Positions 45,926 through 54,774 are shown, counted from the first letter of the stretch. The stretch: DNA of 64,000 nt from a bacterium ADurb.Bin157 (GCA_002070375.1 MWDD01000006.1:1-64000); one strand, 5' to 3'. Program-made: numbers and translations. Notes: a model not told the origin generated them from the letters alone.

Positions 45926-46545
45926 TATTTGTCGCTTCTGCTAGTAATTTTCTTTTCTTCAAAAGTTAAGCCGAACATTCTGTTTTCTTCAATGGGCTGA
46001 ACACTATAAAAGACTACGCTGGCTGTTGGCGAAATAAGACGGCCTTTCGCCAAATGTTTTTTGTAATCGCGAGCTCTTGAATCTTCAAAGCTTTTCCACA
46101 TAGATGCACAATCTTTGCCCTTGATTTCTTCAATAGCTTTTTTAACATTTGTATATTTTCTTGTGAAAGTCGTTACAATTTCACCTTCGTAATTGTCTTC
46201 TGATTTAAGGGAACTAAATGTAAATCTTACAACAACATCTCTTACATAATCACCTTCATAAGGACCGGAAGTTAACAACGCTGAAATACTCTTTTGGTCT
46301 CCCGAAAAGAAAACAGTGCTGACGACCTTTTTAAACATAAAAGCAAAACCGGACTTAACTGTGTGAGTATATAAAACTTCGCCGTTTTTCCAGGTTTTTA
46401 CCAAACGTTCGAAAGTGCTTATTTCACGTTCAATTTGCTCAGCATTTTTTCCGCGCACAACAACATAACCGTAAGTTGCTGCATTAGCAGCGACTGCAAA
46501 AGTTACAAGAACAAACAAAACAATAAAAAGTTTAAACTGTTTCAT
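45922..46545 (-). CDS. Exported protein of unknown function
   Basis: 207 residues from the ATG at 46545, which follows GGAGG by five bases. A signal peptide ends near ANAAT. The mature part is a mixed alpha/beta protein with FKKVVSTVFFSG and DYVRDVVVRFTFSS. I do not recognise a family. It has its own predicted promoter at 46571-46600 and overlaps the SNF2 stop tail to tail. Confidence 0.55.
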   Translation of the reverse strand: MKQFKLFIVLFVLVTFAVAANAATYGYVVVRGKNAEQIEREISTFERLVKTWKNGEVLYTHTVKSGFAFMFKKVVSTVFFSGDQKSISALLTSGPYEGDYVRDVVVRFTFSSLKSEDNYEGEIVTTFTRKYTNVKKAIEEIKGKDCASMWKSFEDSRARDYKKHLAKGRLISPTASVVFYSVQPIEENRMFGLTFEEKKITSRSDKY

Positions 46546-46570
46546 CACGACCTCCATTAGTTATTTCAAC

Positions 46571-46600
46571 ATTATACGAATTAAACAACACAACCCGCAA
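46571..46600 (-). promoter_or_regulatory. Predicted promoter of the exported protein gene
   Basis: TTGCGG and consensus TATAAT with an 18-base spacer on the minus strand, 26 bases before the ATG at 46545. Confidence 0.55.
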
Positions 46601-46614
46601 TAGCTACAAACAAT

Positions 46615-47211
46615 TTATTTACCAAAACCCGGCAATGATATTACCGAAGCTGAATTGTACACTTTAAAATCTGCGTTTACTATTCGCTGATACATTTGTC
46701 TGTTAGAATAATACGGACGAAAACCAAATATCAAGGAAGTTGTTGCTTCCCAAAATGCGACCCACATTGCCACAATAATCCCTTCAGAAAGAATGCCTAC
46801 CCATAAATCAACAGCCTCATTTTCAGAAATATTCATTTTGTACACCAAAACAGCCAAAAATACTCCTAACATAAACAGAAAACTAAACTTTTTAAACTCT
46901 ACACGTATTTTTTTGTGTTCGATACTGTACAAATATGAAAAATGGTTCTTCACAGCTTTTCTCAAAGTATTTTCTTGCATTATATTAAATTCGTTTTCAA
47001 TATTGATCATTATTTCAAAATCGACCGTACCAAGCTCTTTTACGCAATCGGTTATATACTCCACAAAATCTTGATCAAGCTCACGTCTTGTATATATAGC
47101 TCTTTTGTCAAAACTGTTGAATAGGTCTCCGATTTCACCCACCGTAACATCTATAATTGCTTTCCCGTTTGAGGAAAACTCGTATCTATTTTTTAAAATT
47201 TCTTCTTCCAT
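46615..47211 (-). CDS. Membrane protein with two helices, unknown function
   Basis: 198 residues. A charged N-terminal cytoplasmic domain (about 1-105) rich in Asp, Glu, Ile and Phe precedes two hydrophobic segments at about 108-125 and 137-160, and a short basic C-terminal tail. I do not recognise the family. It starts 15 bases after the PEP-synthase-like gene with an AAGGG site, so it probably works with it; that link is inference. Confidence 0.55.
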   Translation of the reverse strand: MEEEILKNRYEFSSNGKAIIDVTVGEIGDLFNSFDKRAIYTRRELDQDFVEYITDCVKELGTVDFEIMINIENEFNIMQENTLRKAVKNHFSYLYSIEHKKIRVEFKKFSFLFMLGVFLAVLVYKMNISENEAVDLWVGILSEGIIVAMWVAFWEATTSLIFGFRPYYSNRQMYQRIVNADFKVYNSASVISLPGFGK

Positions 47212-47226
47212 TTATTTATCCCTTAT

Positions 47227-50193
47227 TCAAGACTTTTGAATAGCAAATATACCGTTTCTGCCGTCCATTAAAACGCTTACAGGAGTTGATAAGCGAGTAT
47301 GAACAAAATATTTTTTTCGTTGCAGTGCAGGTTGTGCCCTGAGCCATTTCCAGTCGATAAAGCCATCTCCGGAATCTTGTCTGACAGAAAAATAGCCGAT
47401 ATTCATTGTTGTTACATTATGAAAGAAATGAGACCCCATAGAGGCATCAACCCTAAAATCTTCAAGGGAGTATTCCACTATCACTTTTGCGTGAGAAGCA
47501 TTAGACCAGCTGATTGGTATTCCAAGCCACTTATCTCTCGTCCCCCACCGTCCGGGGCCAATCAAAATATATTTTTTCCCGGTCTCTTTTATCAAACTGT
47601 TCAATGAATGAACTTCATAAGCCATTTCTTCGGTTTTGCTTTTATCAAATAATTCGGGATCAGCCCAAACTATATCGTAAATATCATCTGTTCTGCCATT
47701 TCCCATGCCTTTATCGGCAAACAACATTAAATCAGTTTTTGAGATCTCTGCTTTATTTAGCGAAAATTCTTCCATATCTCTCAAAAAATGTTTAATTTGT
47801 AGCAAGTAAAAAATGTAATCTTTAGTTTCCTCGTCTCTTTCAATCGCAAACTCGACCTCTACAGGAGCTTCAAGTGCTGCCCTGGAAACATATAGCACAT
47901 GTCTGAGAGTTTCAGCCAAAGGAAAAAGGTCATACTGAAGTATATTTGCAAAATTCAGCAATCTTGGACCTCGTTCATATATGCCGGGTTCCACACGATT
48001 ATCTTCATATATCCAGGTAGAAGCTACAGTTGCAAGTGTTTCATCTTTTTCGGCTTGCTTGATATCATATTCGATTAAAGTAGCATCTTCGCCTGCAAAT
48101 AAATCAACATTGGAATTTCCTAATTCTAAAGCCAAGAATTTTTTTTGAGTAGTTTTAAGTAGGTCTTCATCTGACAAAATTTGAATTTTAGGATACTTAG
48201 GACAAAATCTAAAAGAAGATCCCCCCCCGACAACTCCGCAGCCAAGGCCAAGAACGATCATCCCGACTCCGTCTTCCGGCTCCATATGAGAAACAGGATA
48301 ATAGTTGTATGATTGTCCGACACCTGAAATAATTGGATAAAAATGCTCGCCGTAGCTTTTGCCAACTATTTGCTGAATTACAACGGCCATTTTTTCTTCT
48401 TCAATTTTATAACTTATAGCGTCAAAGTATTCTCTCGACTCATTAGAATACACAGAAGCATAAACAAGCTTAATGGCATCGCACAGCAGTTTGAGACGCA
48501 AATCCAAGTTTTCGCCATTGTTTGGCAAAAAGAAAGTTTCATAAAGTCCCGACATTGAGTGAGCAACAGAATCTTCCAATACCCCGGAAGATCTCACAGC
48601 CAAGGGGTATTTAATTTTAGTGAGCAACGTCTTTAATTTTTCAAGAAGTTTTTCTGATAGCTCACTGTTCAAAAATCTTTTCTTTATTTCTTCGTAATCG
48701 CGACAATCTTCAATCAAAGTTTCAAGCTTATTGAATTCAATAAATTTATCAAATTCATCAGTTCCGATAATGAAAGTTTCAGGGATCTTAATGTCCGTTT
48801 TAGCAAACAGCGGAGAAACTCTTGAATTTAACAAATGGTTTATGAACGCCAGTCCTCTTCCTTTCCCTCCGATCGCCCCGTCTGAAAGCTTCAAAATATG
48901 ATAACTGCTGTCTCCCAGAAAAGATTCATCAAAAGCAATTACTTTTCCGCGAGTTTTTACTTTATTAATCCAGTCACCCATATTTATAAGAAAATCTCTT
49001 AAATTATCAAAACACTTAAAAGCGCTTACATGTATTTGTGAAACCAATTTTGCGGTTTGAACTTCTCCTCTTGCAAGGAGCCAGGTAGAAAAATGATTTC
49101 TGGTAGCGTGATAAACAATTGTTTCAATTGGCACCGTTTGCAATATTAAACTAAACTCAGCCATATTAGCGGCTCTTGCAATTTCTTTTCCGTCTTCTGC
49201 ATTTCTGAAAATAAAATCACCAAAACCCAAATTGTAATAGAAAAAATTAGAAAGCTGGTTCGTCAAAAATTGCGATGCCTTGTTAACGAATGGAATATTA
49301 AGCTCTTTTGCGAATATTTCCAGGTTTTGTTCAAATGACTGCAACAAAACAGGCAAATCCGCACGTTTTTCTCTGAGAGCTTTTACGAGTTTTACCCCCG
49401 CCATTTCGTCTAACACACCGTCTTTAGGGTATTTCATGTCAGATATTACACACAAAATATACTCTTTAAACTTCTCGTAAATCTCCATAGCTTTTTCGTA
49501 ATTCGTTGCCAGCAAAATCTTTGGTCGGCATCTCATACGCAAAACCTTTTTGCTCTCATCTTGCAGCTCTTCTTCGATCAATCTTGATGTTTGCTTTATT
49601 AATTCGCGGTACAAATGGGACAAATATCTTGAGTAATATCTTGTTGAGTCTTCGATGAGCAAGATTATTCTGACTTGCCCGATTTGTGTGTCGTTAACAG
49701 CATTTATATTGTCTTCGACATATTTAATCATTGCTAAAAATATTTCTGAGGCGCCGTTCCATACGAACACATTGTCATATGCCTTGAAAATATCTTGTGC
49801 GTGGTCTAAGCCAACAAGATCAGTGTTATCGTTAAGCAAAAGCAAAATAGGTATATTTGGAAGTATGCCTCGAATCTGTGCACCCGCTTTAATTGTTTCA
49901 GTTTTGCTAAGTCGGCTTAAAACCACCACAAGATCAAACTTCTTTTTGTTTAGCATATCAATCGCTTCGGTTGCTGAAGTTACACTTGTGACTCTTGGTG
50001 CATTAGTTAAATTTAGATTATAGTATTCTCCGAAAATCTTCTCAGAAAGCAGTCCGTCCTGTTCCAGAGAAAAAGCATCGTAAACCGTTGCAACAAGCAG
50101 CAACTCACGAACTTTGTAATTCATCAAATCATGGAATATTTCATTATCATATTTGTATTTTTTAAAGATATTTAGTAGTTCTTCTCGTGGCAT
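47227..50193 (-). CDS. Receiver-like domains fused to a PEP-synthase-type ATP-grasp domain
   Basis: 988 residues from the ATG at 50193 (GGAG five bases upstream). Two receiver-like domains occupy about 30-160 and 170-330; the second has VRIILLIEDS and VISDMKYPKDG, where the Asp could accept a phosphate. From about 470 comes the PPDK/PEP-synthase N-terminal ATP-binding domain (GGKGRGLAFINHLL, LAVRSSGVLEDS, SMSGLYETFF) and a conserved C-terminal block with GPGRWGTRDKWLGIPI. The phosphohistidine and PEP-binding domains of PEP synthase are absent, so it cannot make PEP by the known mechanism. Possibly a regulated phosphotransferase or sensor. Confidence 0.7.
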   Translation of the reverse strand: MPREELLNIFKKYKYDNEIFHDLMNYKVRELLLVATVYDAFSLEQDGLLSEKIFGEYYNLNLTNAPRVTSVTSATEAIDMLNKKKFDLVVVLSRLSKTETIKAGAQIRGILPNIPILLLLNDNTDLVGLDHAQDIFKAYDNVFVWNGASEIFLAMIKYVEDNINAVNDTQIGQVRIILLIEDSTRYYSRYLSHLYRELIKQTSRLIEEELQDESKKVLRMRCRPKILLATNYEKAMEIYEKFKEYILCVISDMKYPKDGVLDEMAGVKLVKALREKRADLPVLLQSFEQNLEIFAKELNIPFVNKASQFLTNQLSNFFYYNLGFGDFIFRNAEDGKEIARAANMAEFSLILQTVPIETIVYHATRNHFSTWLLARGEVQTAKLVSQIHVSAFKCFDNLRDFLINMGDWINKVKTRGKVIAFDESFLGDSSYHILKLSDGAIGGKGRGLAFINHLLNSRVSPLFAKTDIKIPETFIIGTDEFDKFIEFNKLETLIEDCRDYEEIKKRFLNSELSEKLLEKLKTLLTKIKYPLAVRSSGVLEDSVAHSMSGLYETFFLPNNGENLDLRLKLLCDAIKLVYASVYSNESREYFDAISYKIEEEKMAVVIQQIVGKSYGEHFYPIISGVGQSYNYYPVSHMEPEDGVGMIVLGLGCGVVGGGSSFRFCPKYPKIQILSDEDLLKTTQKKFLALELGNSNVDLFAGEDATLIEYDIKQAEKDETLATVASTWIYEDNRVEPGIYERGPRLLNFANILQYDLFPLAETLRHVLYVSRAALEAPVEVEFAIERDEETKDYIFYLLQIKHFLRDMEEFSLNKAEISKTDLMLFADKGMGNGRTDDIYDIVWADPELFDKSKTEEMAYEVHSLNSLIKETGKKYILIGPGRWGTRDKWLGIPISWSNASHAKVIVEYSLEDFRVDASMGSHFFHNVTTMNIGYFSVRQDSGDGFIDWKWLRAQPALQRKKYFVHTRLSTPVSVLMDGRNGIFAIQKS

Positions 50194-50278
50194 ATAAGCT
50201 CCGTTCTGAATTAAGGGCAACAGATTATAACAATAATGAAATGACAATACAAATTTTCGTTAAAAAAATGAAGGCCTA

Positions 50279-50307
50279 TTGTTTTTAGGCTGTAAAAGGT
50301 GTATTCT
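50279..50307 (+). promoter_or_regulatory. Predicted promoter of the BtpA operon
   Basis: TTGTTT and TATTCT with a 17-base spacer, 31 bases before the BtpA ATG; moderate match only. Confidence 0.4.
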
Positions 50308-50338
50308 GCATCTAAGCAGTAAACTAAAGAGGAAAACA

Positions 50339-51145
50339 ATGTTTCATAACAACCGAACAGCCGCCATTGGCATGGTACACGTCGGTGCGCTCCCGGGGAC
50401 ACCGTTTAACAAGAAATCCATAGAACAAATTTGTGAGGATGCCGTAAAAGAGGCTATGCTTTACAAAGAAAAAAAGTTTGACGGCATCATTCTCGAAAAC
50501 ATGCATGACCGTCCCTACTTAAAATGTTCTGTCGGTCCTGAAATAACGGCGGCGATGACAAGAGTAGCTTGCGAAGTGAAAGCAAAAGTAACGAATGATT
50601 TTCCCGTAGGAATTCAAATACTTGCAGGCGCAAACACAGAAGCTTTAGCAGTTGCACATGTTTCAGGCTGTGAATTCATTAGGGCAGAGGGTTGCGTATT
50701 CGCTCATGTAGCTGACGAAGGTTGGATAGAAGCTTGTGCAGGAAATCTTCTGAGAGAACGCAAAAGAATCGGCGCACAAAACGTTAAGATTTGGACAGAC
50801 ATTCAAAAGAAACATTCAGCACACAGTGTAACTGCTGATTTAACACTTGAAGACTGGGCACATGGAGCAGATTTTTTCGGCATTGACGGAATTATAATAA
50901 CAGGTGCTGCGACCGGTAAACCTGCCTCTAAAAATGATCTGATCAATGCAAAAAATGCTACAAAAATGCCCGTTTACATAGGCTCGGGAATAACTCCCGA
51001 AAATGCTCAAGAGTTTTCTCTTGCAGATGGTTGGATAATAGGTTCCTCGGTTAAGTTTGATTCTTACTGGGAAAACCCCATCAATCCAATAGCACTGGAA
51101 AAGATAGTTAAAGCCAGAGACTTAGCAAATAGCTCCGGAGGATAA
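50339..51145 (+). CDS. BtpA-family TIM-barrel protein
   Basis: 268 residues. Start chosen at the ATG at 50339 after AAGAGGA; a longer frame from 50279 would overlap the promoter. Family features include GMVHVGALPGTPF at the start, FDGIILENMHDRPYL, FIRAEGCVFAHVADEGWIEA, and the phosphate-binding loop IGSGITPENA. BtpA is needed for photosystem I assembly in cyanobacteria; homologs such as SgcQ in other bacteria have poorly known roles, perhaps in nucleoside or sugar metabolism. A cytidine-deaminase-like gene two genes downstream fits a nucleoside link. Confidence 0.82.
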   Translation: MFHNNRTAAIGMVHVGALPGTPFNKKSIEQICEDAVKEAMLYKEKKFDGIILENMHDRPYLKCSVGPEITAAMTRVACEVKAKVTNDFPVGIQILAGANTEALAVAHVSGCEFIRAEGCVFAHVADEGWIEACAGNLLRERKRIGAQNVKIWTDIQKKHSAHSVTADLTLEDWAHGADFFGIDGIIITGAATGKPASKNDLINAKNATKMPVYIGSGITPENAQEFSLADGWIIGSSVKFDSYWENPINPIALEKIVKARDLANSSGG

Positions 51146-51147
51146 TT

Positions 51148-51567
51148 ATGGAACAAAACCTCGACAAAATAAAAAACACACTTAAAATAATCGATAACAT
51201 TGAAAAAAAATACAAAATTAAAAGAAATGCAGACGTAGATGACCCTTTGCTTTATTGCGGAGTTGCACAGTCAAACATCATAAACGACCTTTCAGAAGAC
51301 GTTAAGGCTTATTTTTCGGAACCTTATAAACCTGCAGGAAAAAGCGCCTTTTTCAAGAATTATTTTGATAAGTTCATGAGAGAGGTTGGCGGCGCAAGAG
51401 TTGAGCAAACACTTTACAGGTTTCAAATTACGGAAAAGATTTTTTTATATTGTGCATTTTGGCCTTGGGGAACCAACCCGGTTAAAACCTCAATTAGGAT
51501 CGGTCTAATTTGTTACGAACAGAACGACACCAAATATTTCTCTGAAAAACTTAAAGGCGAATTTTAA
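51148..51567 (+). CDS. Small protein of unknown function
   Basis: 139 residues, start at ATG after GGAGG, two bases beyond the BtpA stop. No signal or membrane helix. It has a lysine-rich helical N-terminus and an aromatic-rich core (FLYCAFWPWGTNPVKTS). I do not recognise the family. Position between BtpA and a cytidine-deaminase-like gene suggests a shared pathway. Confidence 0.6.
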   Translation: MEQNLDKIKNTLKIIDNIEKKYKIKRNADVDDPLLYCGVAQSNIINDLSEDVKAYFSEPYKPAGKSAFFKNYFDKFMREVGGARVEQTLYRFQITEKIFLYCAFWPWGTNPVKTSIRIGLICYEQNDTKYFSEKLKGEF

Positions 51568-51582
51568 TACGACGGAGCTATT

Positions 51583-51984
51583 ATGAACAAACTAAAAAAA
51601 AATCATTTTTATTTGATAGAAACAGCAAAAAAAATAATCAACGCAAGATTTAAAGAAAACCGCCATCACTTTGTTGCCGCTATCAGAACAGTTTCCGGGG
51701 AAATTTACACCGGCATTCACCTCAGAACTTCTCAAGAAAAAGACGATGTCTGCGCTGAAGTCGTTGCGCTTGCAAATGCTTTTGCAAACGGCGAAGTTGA
51801 TATCGAATGTATAGTAGTTGTCAACAGAATTGGCGACATAATAGCACCTTGCGGAAAATGCAGCGAAATTTTCATAGAATTATGTCCAAATGCCGAAATA
51901 ATTCTTCCGGGCATCGGAGGCGGCAGACTTGCCTTAGTTTCTCAACTGCTACCATTCAGAAAAGCAACTAACCCATCAAACTAA
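51583..51984 (+). CDS. Cytidine/blasticidin deaminase-like protein
   Basis: 133 residues of the cytidine deaminase fold. Zinc ligands are Cys57 (CAEV), Cys90 and Cys93 (PCGKC), and Glu59 is the catalytic proton shuttle, as in tetrameric cytidine deaminases and blasticidin-S deaminase. It should hydrolytically deaminate a nucleoside or analogue. The sequence FVAAIRTVSGEIYTGIHL precedes the active site. Substrate undetermined. The stop overlaps the convergent L,D-transpeptidase-like gene by four bases. Confidence 0.82.
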   Translation: MNKLKKNHFYLIETAKKIINARFKENRHHFVAAIRTVSGEIYTGIHLRTSQEKDDVCAEVVALANAFANGEVDIECIVVVNRIGDIIAPCGKCSEIFIELCPNAEIILPGIGGGRLALVSQLLPFRKATNPSN

Positions 51985-52652
51985 GGTAATATTGCTACCG
52001 GTGTTCCTTTTTCAACATTCCAAAACAACTCTTCAACATGCACATTATGCATAGATATACTCCCGTCAGTTGTCCAGCTTGATTCTGCACCGAAACCGTG
52101 TATGCCCAAGGGTCCACCCAAACCGGTGTTAGCCGGTGGTGTTATTTTATTTTGCCAGGCACCGACAAGGGTTTCATATTCGCTGTTCTTTATAATATCT
52201 TGAACCAATGCCCTTTCGGCATCTATCCCTGAGGGGTAATTTATCTGTAGGAACAAATGATATCTGTTGTTCTCATCCTTATCACAGACATAATACATTC
52301 CTTCGGGAGTTTTCTGATCGGTGGCATTTTGCTTCGTTCCAATTGTTGCTCTACCTAAGCCAATCGGGTATGTAGCGACCAATTTACTATTTGAAAACAC
52401 ACGCATTTCTCTGCTTCTTTTAACTATTCTTATTTCCGGAACAAAATCAGCTCTTGATATGCCCGCATATTCAAGTTTTTTATCAAACTCAGCAAGCGAA
52501 CGAACCTTACCTTTATGATCAAGCAATCTTGAAAATTCGTCGAGAAGCAAGCCTCGTGCAGGTGTAGCTACAGACGCCATGATAGCAAGAACGGATAGAA
52601 CCGCAAACCCGTAAAAAAAATAATCTCCAAGTGTTGTTACGCATTTTTTCAT
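51981..52652 (-). CDS. L,D-transpeptidase-fold (YkuD) protein with Ser in place of the catalytic Cys
   Basis: 223 residues with an N-terminal membrane anchor or signal (about 10-32). The YkuD fold is supported by EIRIVKRSREMRVFSNSKLV, PIGLGRATIG, TPEGMYYV, GPLGIHGFG (His185) and the end NVHVEELFWNVEKGTPVAIL. The family's (S/T)HGC active-site motif reads TDGS with Ser198 where the nucleophilic Cys should be. Active enzymes crosslink peptidoglycan peptides. Here the codon is AGT, so a single-base sequencing error to TGT cannot be excluded but is not evident. AAGGAAG precedes the ATG. Confidence 0.78.
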   Translation of the reverse strand: MKKCVTTLGDYFFYGFAVLSVLAIMASVATPARGLLLDEFSRLLDHKGKVRSLAEFDKKLEYAGISRADFVPEIRIVKRSREMRVFSNSKLVATYPIGLGRATIGTKQNATDQKTPEGMYYVCDKDENNRYHLFLQINYPSGIDAERALVQDIIKNSEYETLVGAWQNKITPPANTGLGGPLGIHGFGAESSWTTDGSISMHNVHVEELFWNVEKGTPVAILP

Positions 52653-52668
52653 TTGTCTTCCTTGACTG

Positions 52669-53256
52669 TTAAACTATATATCCTAACCATGCGACCACTA
52701 CATATCTTAGTGTTCTGCTTATCCAACTTGCCAAAATTACTTTAATTATTGGCATTCCATAAATTCCGCCTATCCAACAGGCAGCCGAATAAGGAATCGG
52801 CGTAACTCCGGCCACAAAAATTGCTAATGCACCATGATTTTTATAAAGTTGACTGCCGGTTCTTAAAATTTTTGAGCCAAAAATTCTTCTAAATCTCCAG
52901 GGACCAAAAAACTTACCGATGTAAAAACCTGTAGCACCACCAAAAGCACTTGAAAAACCGGCTACCAAAGCAGTTTTATAAAGACTGGCTCCTCCGAATG
53001 CTGTTCCAAAGACAAAAACATCAGCAGGAATAGGCTGAATTATTACATCTGAGGCCCAACACAAAAAGAACAGTGCAGGGTAGCCAAAATTTTCAACTGC
53101 GTTTTTAGCAAAAGACTTTATTGGAAGGCGATAAAAATAAAACGCAAAAAATATCAAAATAACAGTAAGAAAAAAGGCAAACGCAGACCATATATTGCGT
53201 TTTGCAAAATTTTTAAAATAATCCAACAGTGAAGTTTTCCACTTTTCTGGCAACAT
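52669..53256 (-). CDS. VTT-domain (DedA/YqaA-like) membrane protein
   Basis: 195 residues. After an N-terminal helix, the VTT domain shows FFLCWASDVIIQPIPADVFV, GGATGFYIGKFFG and the re-entrant loop FVAGVTPIPYSAACWIGG. Family members are linked to membrane phospholipid movement and proton-motive-force maintenance. CGGAG precedes the ATG. It follows the repeat-protein terminator and precedes the L,D-transpeptidase-like gene by 16 bases, so both may share a transcript. Confidence 0.78.
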   Translation of the reverse strand: MLPEKWKTSLLDYFKNFAKRNIWSAFAFFLTVILIFFAFYFYRLPIKSFAKNAVENFGYPALFFLCWASDVIIQPIPADVFVFGTAFGGASLYKTALVAGFSSAFGGATGFYIGKFFGPWRFRRIFGSKILRTGSQLYKNHGALAIFVAGVTPIPYSAACWIGGIYGMPIIKVILASWISRTLRYVVVAWLGYIV

Positions 53257-53348
53257 TATTTTGCTCCGTTAATTACATAAAGGCCCTATCGTATTGTTTC
53301 ATATTTTTAGTTAGCTTTATTTTAACTTTTGTTTAGATTAAACGCAAA

Positions 53349-53376
53349 AAAGCCACACTTTTAAAAGTGTGGCTTT
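53349..53376 (-). terminator. Rho-independent terminator of the repeat-protein gene
   Basis: A 12-base perfect stem around the loop TTAA, 18 bases after the stop, with a T run on the minus-strand exit. Confidence 0.75.
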
Positions 53377-53394
53377 CTTAAAACTAACGATTAA

Positions 53395-54060
53395 TTAGAG
53401 CTTTTTAATCATTGCTTTTGTTGAATCTACAAGTTCTATTAAACGCTTATTTTCGGGCTGTTGAACCAACATAAAATTGAGAGTGGGCAGAATGTGCTTT
53501 AAAACAGGTTTAAAATTAGAAACCCCACTCTGAGAGTAATATTTTTCAAGGTATTGAACAAGAACTCTGGCTTTACCTAACTGATTATCTTTCAACTCAA
53601 CAATCAAAATATCTGCCAAACTACCCTGCACGAAATTTAAAAACTTATCATTTTTTAGTCTGCGCAATCCCACAACGGTAGAATAAAACGTACCTTTGTC
53701 GGTAAGGCTCACATCAATATGAGTCATCATGCGCCCCTTAGGATCACGCACCACAAGTCGTGTTTTGCCATTTTTCCAATTTTCGACTTTACCGTAAGCG
53801 TGGTGAAGGAATCGGCCCTTTGGATCTCTTACAACCCATTTAGACTTTGTACCCCATGATTCTAAGGTACCTGTATTCCAGGCAACGAACTTACCCTTGC
53901 TGTCTCTGACAACAAATTTTATACCTTTATTTTTCCAGACTTCATAGGCTTTTGACAAATCATTTATTTTATTATCATTCGTAGCAGAAGCTGCATAAAC
54001 ATGTGCTAGAGAGAAAAGAAAACCAACCAACAACAATACAACAGACAACTTTTTAAACAT
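53395..54060 (-). CDS. Exported protein with three VVRD(P/S)KGR repeats
   Basis: 221 residues. Signal peptide ending near VYAAS. Residues about 45-130 contain three repeats of about 26 residues, each with KFVVRDSKGKF, WVVRDPKGRF or LVVRDPKGRM followed by a Trp-containing segment (ESWGTKS, ENWKNGK). The C-terminal half is helical. I do not recognise the family; repeated basic/aromatic blocks may bind a polymer or surface ligand. AAAGGAG before the ATG. Confidence 0.65.
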   Translation of the reverse strand: MFKKLSVVLLLVGFLFSLAHVYAASATNDNKINDLSKAYEVWKNKGIKFVVRDSKGKFVAWNTGTLESWGTKSKWVVRDPKGRFLHHAYGKVENWKNGKTRLVVRDPKGRMMTHIDVSLTDKGTFYSTVVGLRRLKNDKFLNFVQGSLADILIVELKDNQLGKARVLVQYLEKYYSQSGVSNFKPVLKHILPTLNFMLVQQPENKRLIELVDSTKAMIKKL

Positions 54061-54089
54061 TAGATTCTCCTTTAAAAAAGCTTAAGCTA

Positions 54090-54118
54090 ATAATAACCAA
54101 TTATTACAAAAATAACAA
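54090..54118 (-). promoter_or_regulatory. Predicted promoter of the repeat-protein gene
   Basis: TTGTTA and TATTAT with a 17-base spacer on the minus strand, about 30 bases before the ATG at 54060. Confidence 0.55.
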
Positions 54119-54129
54119 GCCCGGTTTTA

Positions 54130-54774
54130 TTAACTAAAAAATGGATTATTTAATTTTTCTTTATCTATAGTAGTTTCAGGGCCATGTCCCGGAAAAACCA
54201 ACCGATCTGATAAAGAAAAAATATTATTTGTAATTCCGGTCAATAGTTTTGAATGACTGCCTCCTGGAAAATCTGAACGTCCCACAGAACCGGCAAAAAG
54301 TGTATCACCGCTAAAGATCATACCATCGAAAATCAACACTAATCCACCTTCCGTATGCCCCGGAACCAGTCTTGCAACACCTTTAACAGAACCGATTTCA
54401 ACCACATCACCATCATTTACAAACAAATCGGCATCTTTAGTAGAAAAAGGTTCACCAAGCCAAACAGAAAGATTCTTCTCTGCATCTGTGAGCATTACAG
54501 CGTCTTGTTTAGATACTAAAACCTTAGATTCGGGAAACATTTTTTTATAAAAATCTATACCACAAATGTGATCAATGTGACCATGAGTTAAAAATATATT
54601 TACCTTGTTTATACCAAGTTGATTTATCTTATCTATAAGTCTTTCGGAGTTAGCTGCGGGATCAATTATTAAACATTCTTTAGCATTCTTTTCATAGACC
54701 AAATATGTGTTAACGTCTAAGGCTCCAAGTATATACCTTTCGCAAACTAATTTTTCGTTATTAAACTGAGTCAT
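54130..54774 (-). CDS. Metallo-beta-lactamase-fold hydrolase (glyoxalase II-like)
   Basis: 214 residues. Metal motif THGHIDHICG near residue 64, then GHTEGGLVL, GDTLFAGSVGRSDFPGG and FPGHGPETT. These are typical of the YcbL/glyoxalase II subgroup, which hydrolyses thioesters such as S-lactoylglutathione; the exact substrate is uncertain. The start overlaps the hpt stop by four bases, so it is co-translated with hypoxanthine phosphoribosyltransferase. Confidence 0.82.
   Translation of the reverse strand: MTQFNNEKLVCERYILGALDVNTYLVYEKNAKECLIIDPAANSERLIDKINQLGINKVNIFLTHGHIDHICGIDFYKKMFPESKVLVSKQDAVMLTDAEKNLSVWLGEPFSTKDADLFVNDGDVVEIGSVKGVARLVPGHTEGGLVLIFDGMIFSGDTLFAGSVGRSDFPGGSHSKLLTGITNNIFSLSDRLVFPGHGPETTIDKEKLNNPFFS

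Noticed and set aside
41819-46600. SNF2 gene with neighbours as a defence island
   Set aside because: No nuclease, methyltransferase, recombinase or phage gene lies nearby; neighbours are a deaminase and an exported protein.
47227-50193. Annotation as phosphoenolpyruvate synthase
   Set aside because: Only the ATP-grasp part is present; the phosphohistidine and PEP-binding domains needed for the reaction are absent.
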